Source: CAZAQV01 sp964487255 (lineage in GTDB: Bacteria; Myxococcota_A; Polyangia; Polyangiales; CAZAQV01). From it: DNA of 64,000 bases. Where the stretch lies: contig CAZAQV010000015.1 of NCBI GenBank assembly GCA_964487255.1, forward strand, positions 113,779-177,778. Reading direction: 5' to 3'. Below, piece by piece: positions 24,698-33,224 of this stretch. Every line of letters begins with the position of its first letter. Position 1 is the first letter of the stretch. The notes under the pieces are model-generated. The model was given only the letters and a program-made list of their open reading frames with translations, was not told the origin of the DNA and ran no database searches. A program made the position numbers and the translations under genes.

Positions 24698-26314
24698 CTA
24701 GAGCGATGGATGCTGCGCGCGGCGAGTCTTACGCGCTTCGTCCTCGAGATACTCTTCGAAGTTCATGTTGAGGTCGAAGAACTGCTCGCCGCCGACTTCG
24801 ACGACCCGGTCCGCAAGCGATGACACAAACTGCACATCGTGACTGGCAAAGATAATCGTGCCGTCAAACTTGAGCAGGCCGTTGTTGAGGGCCGTAATCG
24901 ACTCAAGGTCCAGATGGTTCGTGGGACCATCGAGAATGAGCACGTTGGGGTCCTGCAGCATCATGCGGGCCATCATGCAACGGACCTTTTCTCCACCCGA
25001 GAGCACCGTCGCGCTCTTTTGCACCTCGTCGCCGCTAAAGAGCATGCGACCCAGAAAGCTTCGTACGAACTTTTCTTCCGCTTCTTCGTCAGTGTATTGC
25101 TTAAGCCAATTCAAAACCGACAGGTCACTGTCGAAAAACTCGGCATTGTCTTTGGGAAAGTATGCAAGGTTGGCGGTGTGCCCCCAGTTGACCTCGCCCG
25201 TGTCGGGCTCTCGGGCGCCCGCAAGCACGCCGAGCAGGCCGCTGACGGCGTTGTCGTCGCCGCAGACCGCCACGCGTTCACCACGCCCTACAAGCAGACG
25301 CAAATCTTGAAACAAGGTTTCACCGTTTTCGCGCAGGCTCAGGTTCTCCGCTGCAAGCACTTGCTTGCCGAGCGCGCGTTCGGTCTTGAAAACGATGTGC
25401 GGATACTTGCGAGAAGAAGGTTTGATGTCGTCGAGGGTGATTTTGTCGAGCAAGGCTTTGCGCGAGCTGGCTTGGCGCGACTTCGAAGCGTTTGCGCTAA
25501 ATCGCTGCACAAAGGCCTTGAGCTCCTTGATGCGGTCTTCTTTCTTCTTGTTGGCGGCCTGTCGCTGCGCGAGCGCCATCTGGCTGGTCTCGTACCAGAA
25601 CGTGTAGTTGCCGGTGTAGAGCTGAACCTGCTGAAAGTCGATGTCGGCGATGTGCGTGCAAACACGATCCAAGAAATGCCGATCGTGTGAGACGACGATG
25701 ACCGTGTTCTTGAAGTTGTAGAGAAACTCTTCAAGCCACAGGATGGAGTCGACCTCGAGATGGTTGGTGGGTTCGTCGAGCAAGAGAATGTCCGGTTCAC
25801 CGAATAGCGCTTGTGCCAGCAGAACGCGCACCTTTTCGCTGTCGGTGAGGTCTCTGACCCGTAACTGTTGCCGAACTTCTTCGATGCCGAGCGAGCCGAG
25901 GAGTTTTCCGGCGTTGCTCTCCGCATTCCAACCGTCGAGGTTCGCGAACTCCGTTTCGAGCTCGCCCACGCGAATGCCGTCTTCGTCAGAAAAGTCGGGC
26001 TTGGCGTAGATGGCGTCTTTTTCCGTCATCACCGCGTAAAGACGCTCATGACCCATGATCACCGCCTCAAGGGCTTGCACGTCGTTGTATTCGAAGTGGT
26101 TCTGCTTGAGCATGCTGACGCGCAGTCCAGGGGGGACAGACACGCATCCCGAGGTCGGATCCTGCTCGCCAGACAGGCAGCGCAGAAACGTCGATTTTCC
26201 AGCGCCGTTGGCCCCGATGAGGCCGTAGCAGTTGCCGCTCGTGAATCGGACGTTCACGTTTTCGAAGAGCGTGCGACCTGCGAACGCAAGGGTGAGGTTT
26301 TCGACGGAGATCAT
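24698..26314 (-). CDS. ABC-F ATPase of YbiT type with one degenerate ATP site
   Basis: The protein has 538 residues, two nucleotide-binding domains and no membrane segments. NBD1 has intact Walker A (GANGAGKST, 34-42) and Walker B with catalytic Glu (LLLDEPTNHLEV, Glu181), but its signature reads LTDSEKVR (156-163) instead of LSGGxKxR. NBD2 has an intact signature (LSGGEKVR, 438-445), but Walker A is GDDNAVSG (352-359), lacking Lys-Ser/Thr, and Walker B has Gly463 where Glu is expected (LDGPTNHL). All losses therefore fall on one composite site. ABC-F proteins act on ribosomes. Overall layout matches YbiT, including the RFSANASKSRQASSR linker. Confidence 0.93.
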   Translation of the reverse strand: MISVENLTLAFAGRTLFENVNVRFTSGNCYGLIGANGAGKSTFLRCLSGEQDPTSGCVSVPPGLRVSMLKQNHFEYNDVQALEAVIMGHERLYAVMTEKDAIYAKPDFSDEDGIRVGELETEFANLDGWNAESNAGKLLGSLGIEEVRQQLRVRDLTDSEKVRVLLAQALFGEPDILLLDEPTNHLEVDSILWLEEFLYNFKNTVIVVSHDRHFLDRVCTHIADIDFQQVQLYTGNYTFWYETSQMALAQRQAANKKKEDRIKELKAFVQRFSANASKSRQASSRKALLDKITLDDIKPSSRKYPHIVFKTERALGKQVLAAENLSLRENGETLFQDLRLLVGRGERVAVCGDDNAVSGLLGVLAGAREPDTGEVNWGHTANLAYFPKDNAEFFDSDLSVLNWLKQYTDEEAEEKFVRSFLGRMLFSGDEVQKSATVLSGGEKVRCMMARMMLQDPNVLILDGPTNHLDLESITALNNGLLKFDGTIIFASHDVQFVSSLADRVVEVGGEQFFDLNMNFEEYLEDEARKTRRAQHPSL

Positions 26315-26372
26315 GGGAGGCGCGGGTTAGCGCTCAACGTCGGGACCTGCAACCCACAATGCACAATACGTG

Positions 26373-26487
26373 ACCGACGTAAACGGACAATGCATGGCTG
26401 ATCGTCGAGCAAGCGAAGAAGGTGTCAGGCGTAACCTTCGAACTGACCTCACCCTCGACGCAGAGCGTCTACGTTCCCAAGCCCTAA
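26373..26487 (+). pseudogene. Frameshifted copy of the 3' end of the downstream metalloprotein gene
   Basis: These 115 bases match the last 114 bases of the gene ending at 28224 (28111-28224) with eight substitutions and one inserted base. The insertion falls after the shared codon run aacgg-caatgcat and shifts the frame. The copy keeps a stop codon at the equivalent place (TAA instead of TAG). Nothing else of the gene remains upstream, where the ABC-F gene begins. It is read as the relic of a tandem paralogue that lost all but its tail. Confidence 0.85.
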
Positions 26488-26625
26488 TAAAAGCGCGCTC
26501 ACAATCCCTTACACCTGGAACCCATTGCGTTCCGAACAAGAGCCGCCAGTGTGAGCGTTCGGTCTGGTTTCGACAACGATCTTTGCATGTCGTACTGGGC
26601 ATCGTTCTTGCTCCTGTCCCTACAT

Positions 26626-28224
26626 ATGGGTGTGAGAAGAGTTGAGGGAAGCGGCCGGCGTGGGAACCGGCCTGGGATGGTTTTGGTTTTGTTGGCGAGC
26701 TGGGGCTGCACGGCCGAGATTGTGGACTCGCCGCTGGGCAGTAGCGAGCAAGCCAACACTGAATCGACGGCGAGCATCTCGGGTATGGTGTTCGAAGACC
26801 TCGACCGAAACGGAAGCTGGGACCCAGGTGAGCCGCCTTGGCCTGACCAAGGGGTTTCGGTCTTCGATGAAAGCGGCTCGCTCGCTGGGCATGCGACATC
26901 GGCCGAAGACGGCAGCTGGACGATCAGCGGCCTTGCGCCCGGTAGCTACCAGGCCAAGATGAGTGTCGCCTCATGGTGGGCGGTGTACGAACAGTGGGCG
27001 CCCACCACCTCAGGAACGATCTTTCCCCGTAAAAGCTTTGATTTGAGCGCAGGAGCGAGCGAGAGCTTTGACCTCGGCTGGCGCCTCATCACCTTTTCGA
27101 CCGACCTCAATAACCCCATCTCGGTGGCCCAGACCAGTGACGGCATCGTGATCAAAGTGTTTAACGATGCGCTGCCCGCGCAACACATCGTCGACGTGCT
27201 CGACCAGGGCACGCTGCGGGGACAGGAAGCGCCTGTGACTGAGATCATATTCGGTTATTCGGATCGCACCTCTTGCACACATACGGTCTCAGGCGTACCA
27301 GGATCCTACGCAGGGTTTCATGCGACCTGTTATATCGCGTTCAAGTCCCACCTACTAAACGAAGACTTTGGGCTCTTTCACGAGTACGGTCACGCTTGGG
27401 CGAACTACCATCAAAAAGTGCTCAACCAATGGGAAGACCTCGAGCCCTACCTCATCGCGCGCGGCGTCGACCCGCAGGACGAGCGACTCTTCACCTCGCA
27501 CGCGTGGTCACCGGGAGAAATGATCGCCGAGGACTACCGCCAACTCTTTGGCAGCCCCGCCGGGGCCTCGCACGGGCAGGAAAACCCGGATATCCCGCCT
27601 GCAGCCGAGGTCGAAGGTCTCAAGACGTGGCTGTCGACGACCTTTGTGCAAGGGAACGAAGCATGGAGCAGTCAGCAGCCGGTGGCTGCATTTACGGGCA
27701 CTTGCACGGGCAGCGATTGCGTCTTCGATGCCAGCGACTCGCAGGATTCCGATGGCACGATCACGGCGTACGAATGGAACTTCGGTGATGGCACGAGCGC
27801 GACGGGTATGACGGTTTCGCACAGCTACGCTTCGGCGGGCGACTATGCGGTCATCCTGCTCGTGCGCGATAACGACGGAGCCGACACTTCGGTGACGAAG
27901 TATTTTCTGATTCAAGAAGGCGGGGGCACCAGCGGGAGTGGCCCTGAGATTAGCGATGTGCAGACGCTGACCTTCGCCAATGGTTCGAGTTGGACGGCTT
28001 CGCTCTTGGTCTCGGTGCGTGAAGGGACAAGCGCATCCGCGGGGCAGCTCGTTGAAGCGAACTGGTTTGGCGAGGGACGCCATGGCGGGCAAGGCACGCG
28101 AAGCTGCACCACTGACGCAAACGGGCAATGCATGCTGAGCGTCGAGCAAGCGAAGAAGGTGTCCGGCGTAACCTTCGAACTGACCTCACCTTCGACGCAG
28201 AGCGTCTACGTTCCCAAGCCGTAG
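26626..28224 (+). CDS. Secreted HEXXH metalloprotein with SdrD-B-like and PKD domains
   Basis: ATG 26626 leads to a hydrophobic segment (GMVLVLLASWGC), a signal peptide with a weak lipobox. Residues ~52-130 form an SdrD-B/Cna-like Ig domain (GMVFEDLDRNGSWDPGE). The central region contains a zincin motif, LFHEYGHAWANYHQ (HEXXH), near residue 265, with a possible third ligand in the GEMIAEDYRQL segment. A PKD domain follows (DASDSQDSDGTITAYEWNFG), then a C-terminal beta domain with a Cys pair (TRSCTTDANGQC). A surface or secreted metalloprotease is likely. A decayed copy of the 3' end lies upstream at 26373. Confidence 0.8.
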   Translation: MGVRRVEGSGRRGNRPGMVLVLLASWGCTAEIVDSPLGSSEQANTESTASISGMVFEDLDRNGSWDPGEPPWPDQGVSVFDESGSLAGHATSAEDGSWTISGLAPGSYQAKMSVASWWAVYEQWAPTTSGTIFPRKSFDLSAGASESFDLGWRLITFSTDLNNPISVAQTSDGIVIKVFNDALPAQHIVDVLDQGTLRGQEAPVTEIIFGYSDRTSCTHTVSGVPGSYAGFHATCYIAFKSHLLNEDFGLFHEYGHAWANYHQKVLNQWEDLEPYLIARGVDPQDERLFTSHAWSPGEMIAEDYRQLFGSPAGASHGQENPDIPPAAEVEGLKTWLSTTFVQGNEAWSSQQPVAAFTGTCTGSDCVFDASDSQDSDGTITAYEWNFGDGTSATGMTVSHSYASAGDYAVILLVRDNDGADTSVTKYFLIQEGGGTSGSGPEISDVQTLTFANGSSWTASLLVSVREGTSASAGQLVEANWFGEGRHGGQGTRSCTTDANGQCMLSVEQAKKVSGVTFELTSPSTQSVYVPKP

Positions 28225-28356
28225 CTGACCCACGAGTGGAGCGAGCCAGTTTGGGCTGTGGGCGACGGAGCGCTGCGGTCGCGCTCTGCAGGCGATTTGT
28301 GAGACGCACTAAGCTGGACGTTGCTGGATGACAATGTGCTATTGTTTGCCTCTCTG

Positions 28357-29157
28357 ATGTGCTTTGCGGGATCAGAATCGCTTCGCGTTTTAGTTCTGTC
28401 GTTGGGCCTTTTGTTTATGATGAATGCCTGCGCATCGGGCGATCTAGGCGCCGACGGCGACTGGTCGGATGCGGGCATCGATGCTGACGTTGCGGATATC
28501 GATGTTGACGTTGCGGATGGGGCGATGGAGCAAAGCGACGCAGGTCCACCGATGCTGCGCAAGATCGACATGCATCGCCTTCTTGAGGACGACGAGATCG
28601 ACGGTAACCCGTACCGTATCTCTGTGGACCAACTTCGGGACTTTCTAGAGTTCAAGGGAAGCTACCTCTCCACCTATATCGAGGATGGTCGGCTTGCCGC
28701 GCAGATCATCTCGGAGCAGGCGGCGGTGCACGACATTAACCCGCTCTATATCTTGGCGCGTATCGAGACGGAGTCGGGCGGGGTGCGTTCCGCCGAGCCA
28801 ATCCATGTTGAAAAGGCGACGGGGTGTGGTTGTCCCGATGGCAGCGGATGTGATCCCTCCCTTGCTGGTTTCGCCAATCAGATCGATTGCGCGGCCAACT
28901 TGATGCGCCGCTATTGGAACGATCTTGAAAGCAATGGCAAGACGGTGACCGGTTGGCAGGTTGGCGTAGAAAAGCAAACGTATGACCCGTGCGTCGTCAC
29001 ACCACAGAACAAGGCGACGGCAGCGCTCTATACGTACACACCTTGGGTTGGCGCCTATGCCGAGCAATGCGGCACGGCCATGTGGGGTGGCTCTTCGCTC
29101 GTCGCGCGCCTCTACGACATGTTTCTCATCGAATACCCATGGGGCGTCGACCCCTAG
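28357..29157 (+). CDS. Lytic-transglycosylase-like lipoprotein
   Basis: ATG 28357 gives a signal peptide (LRVLVLSLGLLFMMNAC) with lipobox; 28321 is an alternative start. An Asp-rich linker follows (DADVADIDVDVAD). The folded part contains a lysozyme-like motif HDINPLYILARIETESGG, where a Glu in the 'E(S/T)xxG' position would be catalytic. FANQIDCAANLMRRYW is typical of transglycosylase or glucosaminidase-like folds. Additional Cys occur in GCGCPDGSGCDPS. Peptidoglycan cleavage in the periplasm or on prey walls is plausible; specificity is not resolved. Confidence 0.75.
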   Translation: MCFAGSESLRVLVLSLGLLFMMNACASGDLGADGDWSDAGIDADVADIDVDVADGAMEQSDAGPPMLRKIDMHRLLEDDEIDGNPYRISVDQLRDFLEFKGSYLSTYIEDGRLAAQIISEQAAVHDINPLYILARIETESGGVRSAEPIHVEKATGCGCPDGSGCDPSLAGFANQIDCAANLMRRYWNDLESNGKTVTGWQVGVEKQTYDPCVVTPQNKATAALYTYTPWVGAYAEQCGTAMWGGSSLVARLYDMFLIEYPWGVDP

Positions 29158-29290
29158 CGGGCGGACCGTAGCACGCCATCAGCCATACCTGCTCAGTTCG
29201 CAGCGTCAACTCGGGGCAGCCTCCTGTAGTGGCTGCGCGCTGCCTCACGTGGCGGTACTTCAGGTCCTGCCCTGGCGTTTGGTGCGTAGG

Positions 29291-30793
29291 TCAAACGGGA
29301 TCGCCTGCGAGCTGGTTGAGGAAGTTCTCGACCCAGGTGTAGCCGTTGGGCGCAACGGTATTGCCGTCGGTGGGGTCGGCGGGGTCGAGGCCATGGTTGG
29401 TCTCCCACTGGTCCTCCATGCCATCACCGTCGGCATCGGGGTATGGGGTGCCCGAGGCCAGGACGGGCCATCCGCCTACATCATTGGGGTGGTTGACCAG
29501 GCCACCGTCGCGGTTGATCACGGTGTCGACCACGTATTGATCCGCAACGTCGCGCACCGGAGCAGTTGCACCCGCACGTACCAGCACCTGATCATAGGCG
29601 GTCTTGGCCGAGGTTGTCGTGATCGATGGCCACGAGAACGTTGGTGAACTGACCATCCACTGGTGGTCACTGTCGTACAGCAACGTCGACTGGTCCCCAT
29701 TGCCATCGAGCTGGTTCGGACCCTCGTTACCGGCCAAGTAAAGCTCGAACCCTGGTGTTGGGTTAAGCCCTTCCTCGAAGTAGATCTCTCGAACCCCACC
29801 GCTGGAGGGACCACGCAGAAACATGTTGCCGACAAATGCTCCCTTGAACAGCACACCGGACCCGTCGCCACCGTGGACCGCTGCGTCCCTCCAGTTGTAG
29901 ATGAGGTTATTGACCATGACGTCGCGCCCGGCATTGCTGAAGTCGGGGTTGCTACGGTCGTTGTGCGCGAATAGGTTGTGGTGGAGGGTGATGCTGTGGT
30001 GGTCCTTCGGGTCGTAGGTGCTGGTGAACGTCCCGAAGTGCGCACCCCTGGAGTGCATCCCCTTCTCGTGCGCGGAGTCGTTCAGGCCCTGGGCAATGAC
30101 CGACCACTGCAGGGTGTAGTTGTTCGCTCCATCGCCCGAGGAGAAGACCTCGTCGACGGCCCATTTGAGCGACAGGTGGTCAAGCACGACATCGTGCGCT
30201 CCGCTCTGCATGACGATCGCATCCGAGCAACAGACGGGTGAACTCGTCGGTCCGGGACGAACACGCAGGTGCCGCATCACCACGTCGTGCGTCTCGATGC
30301 GAAGGGCGTCACCGAGGTTATCCGGATGGTTTCGGATCTGCACACCATCGCCCGGCGCGGTCTGCCCGGCCACAGTCACGTACGGATCTCTGATGCTGAT
30401 CGTGTCCCACAGTTCGATGGTACCCGACACGCGGAACACCACGATCCGTGGCCCCGACGCCTCCAGTGCCGCGCGCAAACTTCCCGAGCCCGAATCAGCT
30501 AGCGTGCTCACCTCAAGCAGACGACCGCCACGGCCACCCATCGCATCTTGTCCGTACCCCTCCGCAGTCGGGAATGCCTTCACCGCCGGCGAAACCGAAG
30601 CGTCGTTAGTCACTGAGCCATCTGGCACCGAAGCGTCGTCCGCCGTTGAAGAATCTGGCATCGAAGCGTCGGAACCTCGAAGTGTTTCGAAACGGATGCG
30701 GCCACAAGAGCTGCCTGACACCAGAGCAACGACAGCCAGGGCAATCAAGCTGTGCTGTCGATCAGCGAAATTCTGTCTCCGCACCCACATCAT
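29291..30793 (-). CDS. Pectate-lyase-like parallel beta-helix lipoprotein
   Basis: The 500-residue protein has a signal peptide with lipobox VSGSSC and an acidic Ser/Asp linker. The lyase domain starts at AFPTAEGYGQDAMGGRGG and continues with TLADSGSGSLRAALEASGPR and VVFRVSGTIEL, the standard opening of pectate lyase/PL1-like beta-helix enzymes. The helix continues through DHHSITLHHNLFAHNDRSNP. The C-terminus carries DADGDGMEDQWETNHGLDPA, a calcium-binding thrombospondin-3-like motif. A surface-anchored polysaccharide lyase acting on uronate polymers is likely, but the catalytic Arg was not located with certainty. Confidence 0.82.
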   Translation of the reverse strand: MMWVRRQNFADRQHSLIALAVVALVSGSSCGRIRFETLRGSDASMPDSSTADDASVPDGSVTNDASVSPAVKAFPTAEGYGQDAMGGRGGRLLEVSTLADSGSGSLRAALEASGPRIVVFRVSGTIELWDTISIRDPYVTVAGQTAPGDGVQIRNHPDNLGDALRIETHDVVMRHLRVRPGPTSSPVCCSDAIVMQSGAHDVVLDHLSLKWAVDEVFSSGDGANNYTLQWSVIAQGLNDSAHEKGMHSRGAHFGTFTSTYDPKDHHSITLHHNLFAHNDRSNPDFSNAGRDVMVNNLIYNWRDAAVHGGDGSGVLFKGAFVGNMFLRGPSSGGVREIYFEEGLNPTPGFELYLAGNEGPNQLDGNGDQSTLLYDSDHQWMVSSPTFSWPSITTTSAKTAYDQVLVRAGATAPVRDVADQYVVDTVINRDGGLVNHPNDVGGWPVLASGTPYPDADGDGMEDQWETNHGLDPADPTDGNTVAPNGYTWVENFLNQLAGDPV

Positions 30794-31089
30794 AAATAGT
30801 AACTCTCAAAGAGAAGGTGTCCAAGGGTTGAGACGGTCCGAGCAAAGAGTGGCATGACATGGCCGAGTGCTTCAATGTCGAAAGTCGCCCGTGCCATGAA
30901 CCTGGCGACGCAACAGAACAAGGTCACGATCGCCGGTCATTCTTGGGTGGCGGCGTTCTTGTTTAGCGAGCTGTGGAAGCGCCGCTTGCGACAATGTGCT
31001 GCGCGCGGTAGAGCCTTGCGCCGTCGAGAGGTGCCGATGCAACACTTTGATCGCGTGCCTAGTTCGATGTGCGTGCCCCGATCGAGCAG
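30794..31089. other. Non-coding stretch, no feature recognised
   Basis: About 300 bases between the pectate-lyase-like gene and the MORN-type relic. Reading frames are open in places but show no start with a ribosome-binding site and no recognisable motif. It probably includes the promoter of the leftward lyase gene and debris upstream of the relic. Confidence 0.4.
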
Positions 31090-31358
31090 GGCGCGGCGTC
31101 ATGGAGTGTGGTCCAACTGGTACGACAATGGTCAGCAAGTGGCCATCAAGCAGTACAAAGAGGACAAACTCGTTACCATTTTGGCCGAATGAGATGATTG
31201 GGGTACCGAGCTTTGCACGAGGCCGCCGAAGTGCGCCGCTTGCGGGTGCATCGCTGAAGATTGGCACGTTTGCGCAATGTGCTCAGTGACGGTGTGCGAC
31301 AAACACGTCCACTACGTGAACGAGGGTGCGCCCCCGGTGTTGCACGGGCGGAAAACTA
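31090..31358 (+). pseudogene. Decayed copy of the C-terminal part of the MORN/zinc-ribbon gene at 60.9 kb
   Basis: The translated segment WSNWYDNGQQVAIKQYKED matches WSSWHDNGQQAAIKQYKDD of the gene ending at 61497. The DNA match continues to the end of both. In this copy the codon TGG of the intact gene has become TGA (31190-31192), giving a premature stop. Past that stop the Cys pairs are still visible (KCAAC, CAMC, VCDKH), but the last pair (CTGC in the intact gene) has become LHGR. The MORN-type N-terminal half is absent. It is a dispersed, inactivated duplicate. Confidence 0.85.
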
Positions 31359-31366
31359 AGTCGCGG

Positions 31367-32389
31367 TTACAACTCGGCACCACTTTGCGACTTTTTAGCC
31401 GTTAGAATTCCGTACTCAGCCGACTCGACCCCGCTAATCCCATACCGATTCATGAAAGCTTCCGGTTCTTCTGAACTTTCGATGGTCAGTTCCAGTTCGA
31501 TATCTTGACCACGTACAGATGACTCGCAAGCTTCTTCGAATGGTTCGTCGAACCAAGATATGACGTGCATCACCATATGAAGGCTACCCCCTGGCTTCAG
31601 GAATTCCGAGGAACGCCGCAGGATCTCTTTCCATATTACATCACCGCGGGCACCTGCTCCCCACCAGTTGGTATGGGCAGGATTGGTCGGATCGGGTTGA
31701 TACGGAGGGTTAGCGGTAATCAGATCGAAGCGTTCTCCCTCAACGGCATCCCAAATGCTACCGTGGCGAAAGTCGACGTTCTCGCATCGGTTTAACGCCG
31801 CGTTGAACCTCGCCAGACGAAGGGCACGACGGTTCAGGTCAGTCCCGGTAGCACGCAAGCTATGCTTCGCCGCAAGCAGTGCATGAATACCTGACCCTGT
31901 GCATAAGTCTAGTGCACTTTCGACTCGGTTTCGCGGAATGTCCTCGTGCTCAGCGAACAAACGCGTCTCCCCATAAAATGGCATGACGATCATAGGTTCG
32001 TCTGCCAAAGATAATTTGTTGTCGTTCACGACGGAAGATACGCTCCGAAGATCTGTTACACAGCCCACTCCGCCAATACAGCCAAGCGCGAAACAAGGAT
32101 TAACCGTAGATCCTTCGCGCATGACTAAACCAATTTCCTCCCAAGCGACAACTTCTTGCGGCTCAAGAACGATCGTAAAGTCCTCCGCAGAGATCGGAAT
32201 TCCGAGCGCCATCCCTCTGCAAACTTCGTTGAGCGAGCCAGATGAGTTCTGATACCTCTCGTGAGCAAAGAGACCGTGCGGTTCGCTGAACCAACCAAGA
32301 CGGTCTAGTGAGCCTCGCACCACCTCTAGACGTTGAGAGTCAAAACGAAGTTCGGGTAAATCCTCTCTCTTCACAGGTGCGCTGGCCAT
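31367..32389 (-). CDS. Class I SAM-dependent methyltransferase with NPPY motif
   Basis: ATG 32389 is preferred; 32404 adds five residues. The SAM-binding motif is ALDLCTGSGIHALLAAK and the catalytic motif LITANPPYQPDP is the NPPY signature of N6-adenine, N2-guanine and glutamine methyltransferases (PrmC/RsmC/TrmN6-like). The ~165-residue N-terminal domain (residues 1-165), with two Cys in NPCFALGCIGGVGC, is not assigned. The intergenic A+T content and codon choice look lower in GC than neighbours, a possible sign of transfer. It is divergent from an AAA-type ATPase gene. Substrate unknown. Confidence 0.85.
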   Translation of the reverse strand: MASAPVKREDLPELRFDSQRLEVVRGSLDRLGWFSEPHGLFAHERYQNSSGSLNEVCRGMALGIPISAEDFTIVLEPQEVVAWEEIGLVMREGSTVNPCFALGCIGGVGCVTDLRSVSSVVNDNKLSLADEPMIVMPFYGETRLFAEHEDIPRNRVESALDLCTGSGIHALLAAKHSLRATGTDLNRRALRLARFNAALNRCENVDFRHGSIWDAVEGERFDLITANPPYQPDPTNPAHTNWWGAGARGDVIWKEILRRSSEFLKPGGSLHMVMHVISWFDEPFEEACESSVRGQDIELELTIESSEEPEAFMNRYGISGVESAEYGILTAKKSQSGAEL

Positions 32390-32527
32390 TGCTAACACTA
32401 ACACGAATGTCTGACTTTACGGGCTGCAAATCGGAGCACTCGGGGACCGCTCTGATGCAGTATCTACAACTCCGTACATGTGCCTTGTCTTCTTGGATGA
32501 AGGCAGCGCTACGCGTACACTTCAGCA

Positions 32528-33193
32528 ATGTCCGGAATCCAGATTGGGATGCATCGTTGCCCCTGCCAAGCACAGAAGCATGAGCCGCAGTTCATTGCAG
32601 TAACCGGTGGGCCTGGCGCTGGTAAAACAGCCGTTCTTGAGATCGCCAGCCGTGCGCTCTGCAAACACGTCGGTGTGCTTCCCGAGGCTGCCGGTATCGT
32701 TTTCGGTGGAGGGTTTCCTCGACACAGAACAGCTGTGGGCGCGAGGGCATCGCAGCGCGCTATCTATCGTGTGCAGCGAGAGGTAGAGCGTCTTGTCGTC
32801 GAAGAGTCGACCCTTGCGATCGCATTATGCGACCGAGGGACGATCGACGGTCTCGCTTACTGGCCAGATGACGATGAAAGCCTTTGGGACGAGGTCGGCA
32901 CTTCCCATGAAAAAGAGTTGGCTCGGTACTCCGCCGTGATCCATCTTCAAACGCCAACCGCCAACCATGGCTACAACCGCGAGAATCACCTCCGCATTGA
33001 AAACGCCGAAGAGGCTCGAGTCATCGACGAAAAGATACGCCAAGCGTGGGCGAAGCACCCTCGTCGCTATCTCATTCCGAGCTCGGCCAACTTCATGGAA
33101 AAGGCAGTAGCTGCGCTACAAGCGATCAGCGAGCTTCAACCGGACTGCTGCGCAGGTCGCGACGCCGAGACAAAGCACGGCGATCCGGGTTGA
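32528..33193 (+). CDS. P-loop AAA-type ATPase/kinase-like protein
   Basis: The 221-residue protein has a Walker A GGPGAGKTA near residue 28 and a candidate Walker B/Asp-Arg motif ALCDRGTIDGLAYWP. It also has a helical VGTSHEKELARYSAVIHLQ and a C-terminal lid segment (EEARVIDEKIRQAW). This layout resembles the AAA_28 family (NadR-kinase-like, TRPL-translocation-defect-14-like), predicted small-molecule kinases or NTPases. An N-terminal Cys pair (HRCPCQ) precedes the domain; ATG 32549 is an alternative start directly before it. Function unknown. Confidence 0.78.
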   Translation: MSGIQIGMHRCPCQAQKHEPQFIAVTGGPGAGKTAVLEIASRALCKHVGVLPEAAGIVFGGGFPRHRTAVGARASQRAIYRVQREVERLVVEESTLAIALCDRGTIDGLAYWPDDDESLWDEVGTSHEKELARYSAVIHLQTPTANHGYNRENHLRIENAEEARVIDEKIRQAWAKHPRRYLIPSSANFMEKAVAALQAISELQPDCCAGRDAETKHGDPG

Positions 33194-33224
33194 TCGGCCT
33201 GCCAACCTTGCTAGACCGTTTGCG

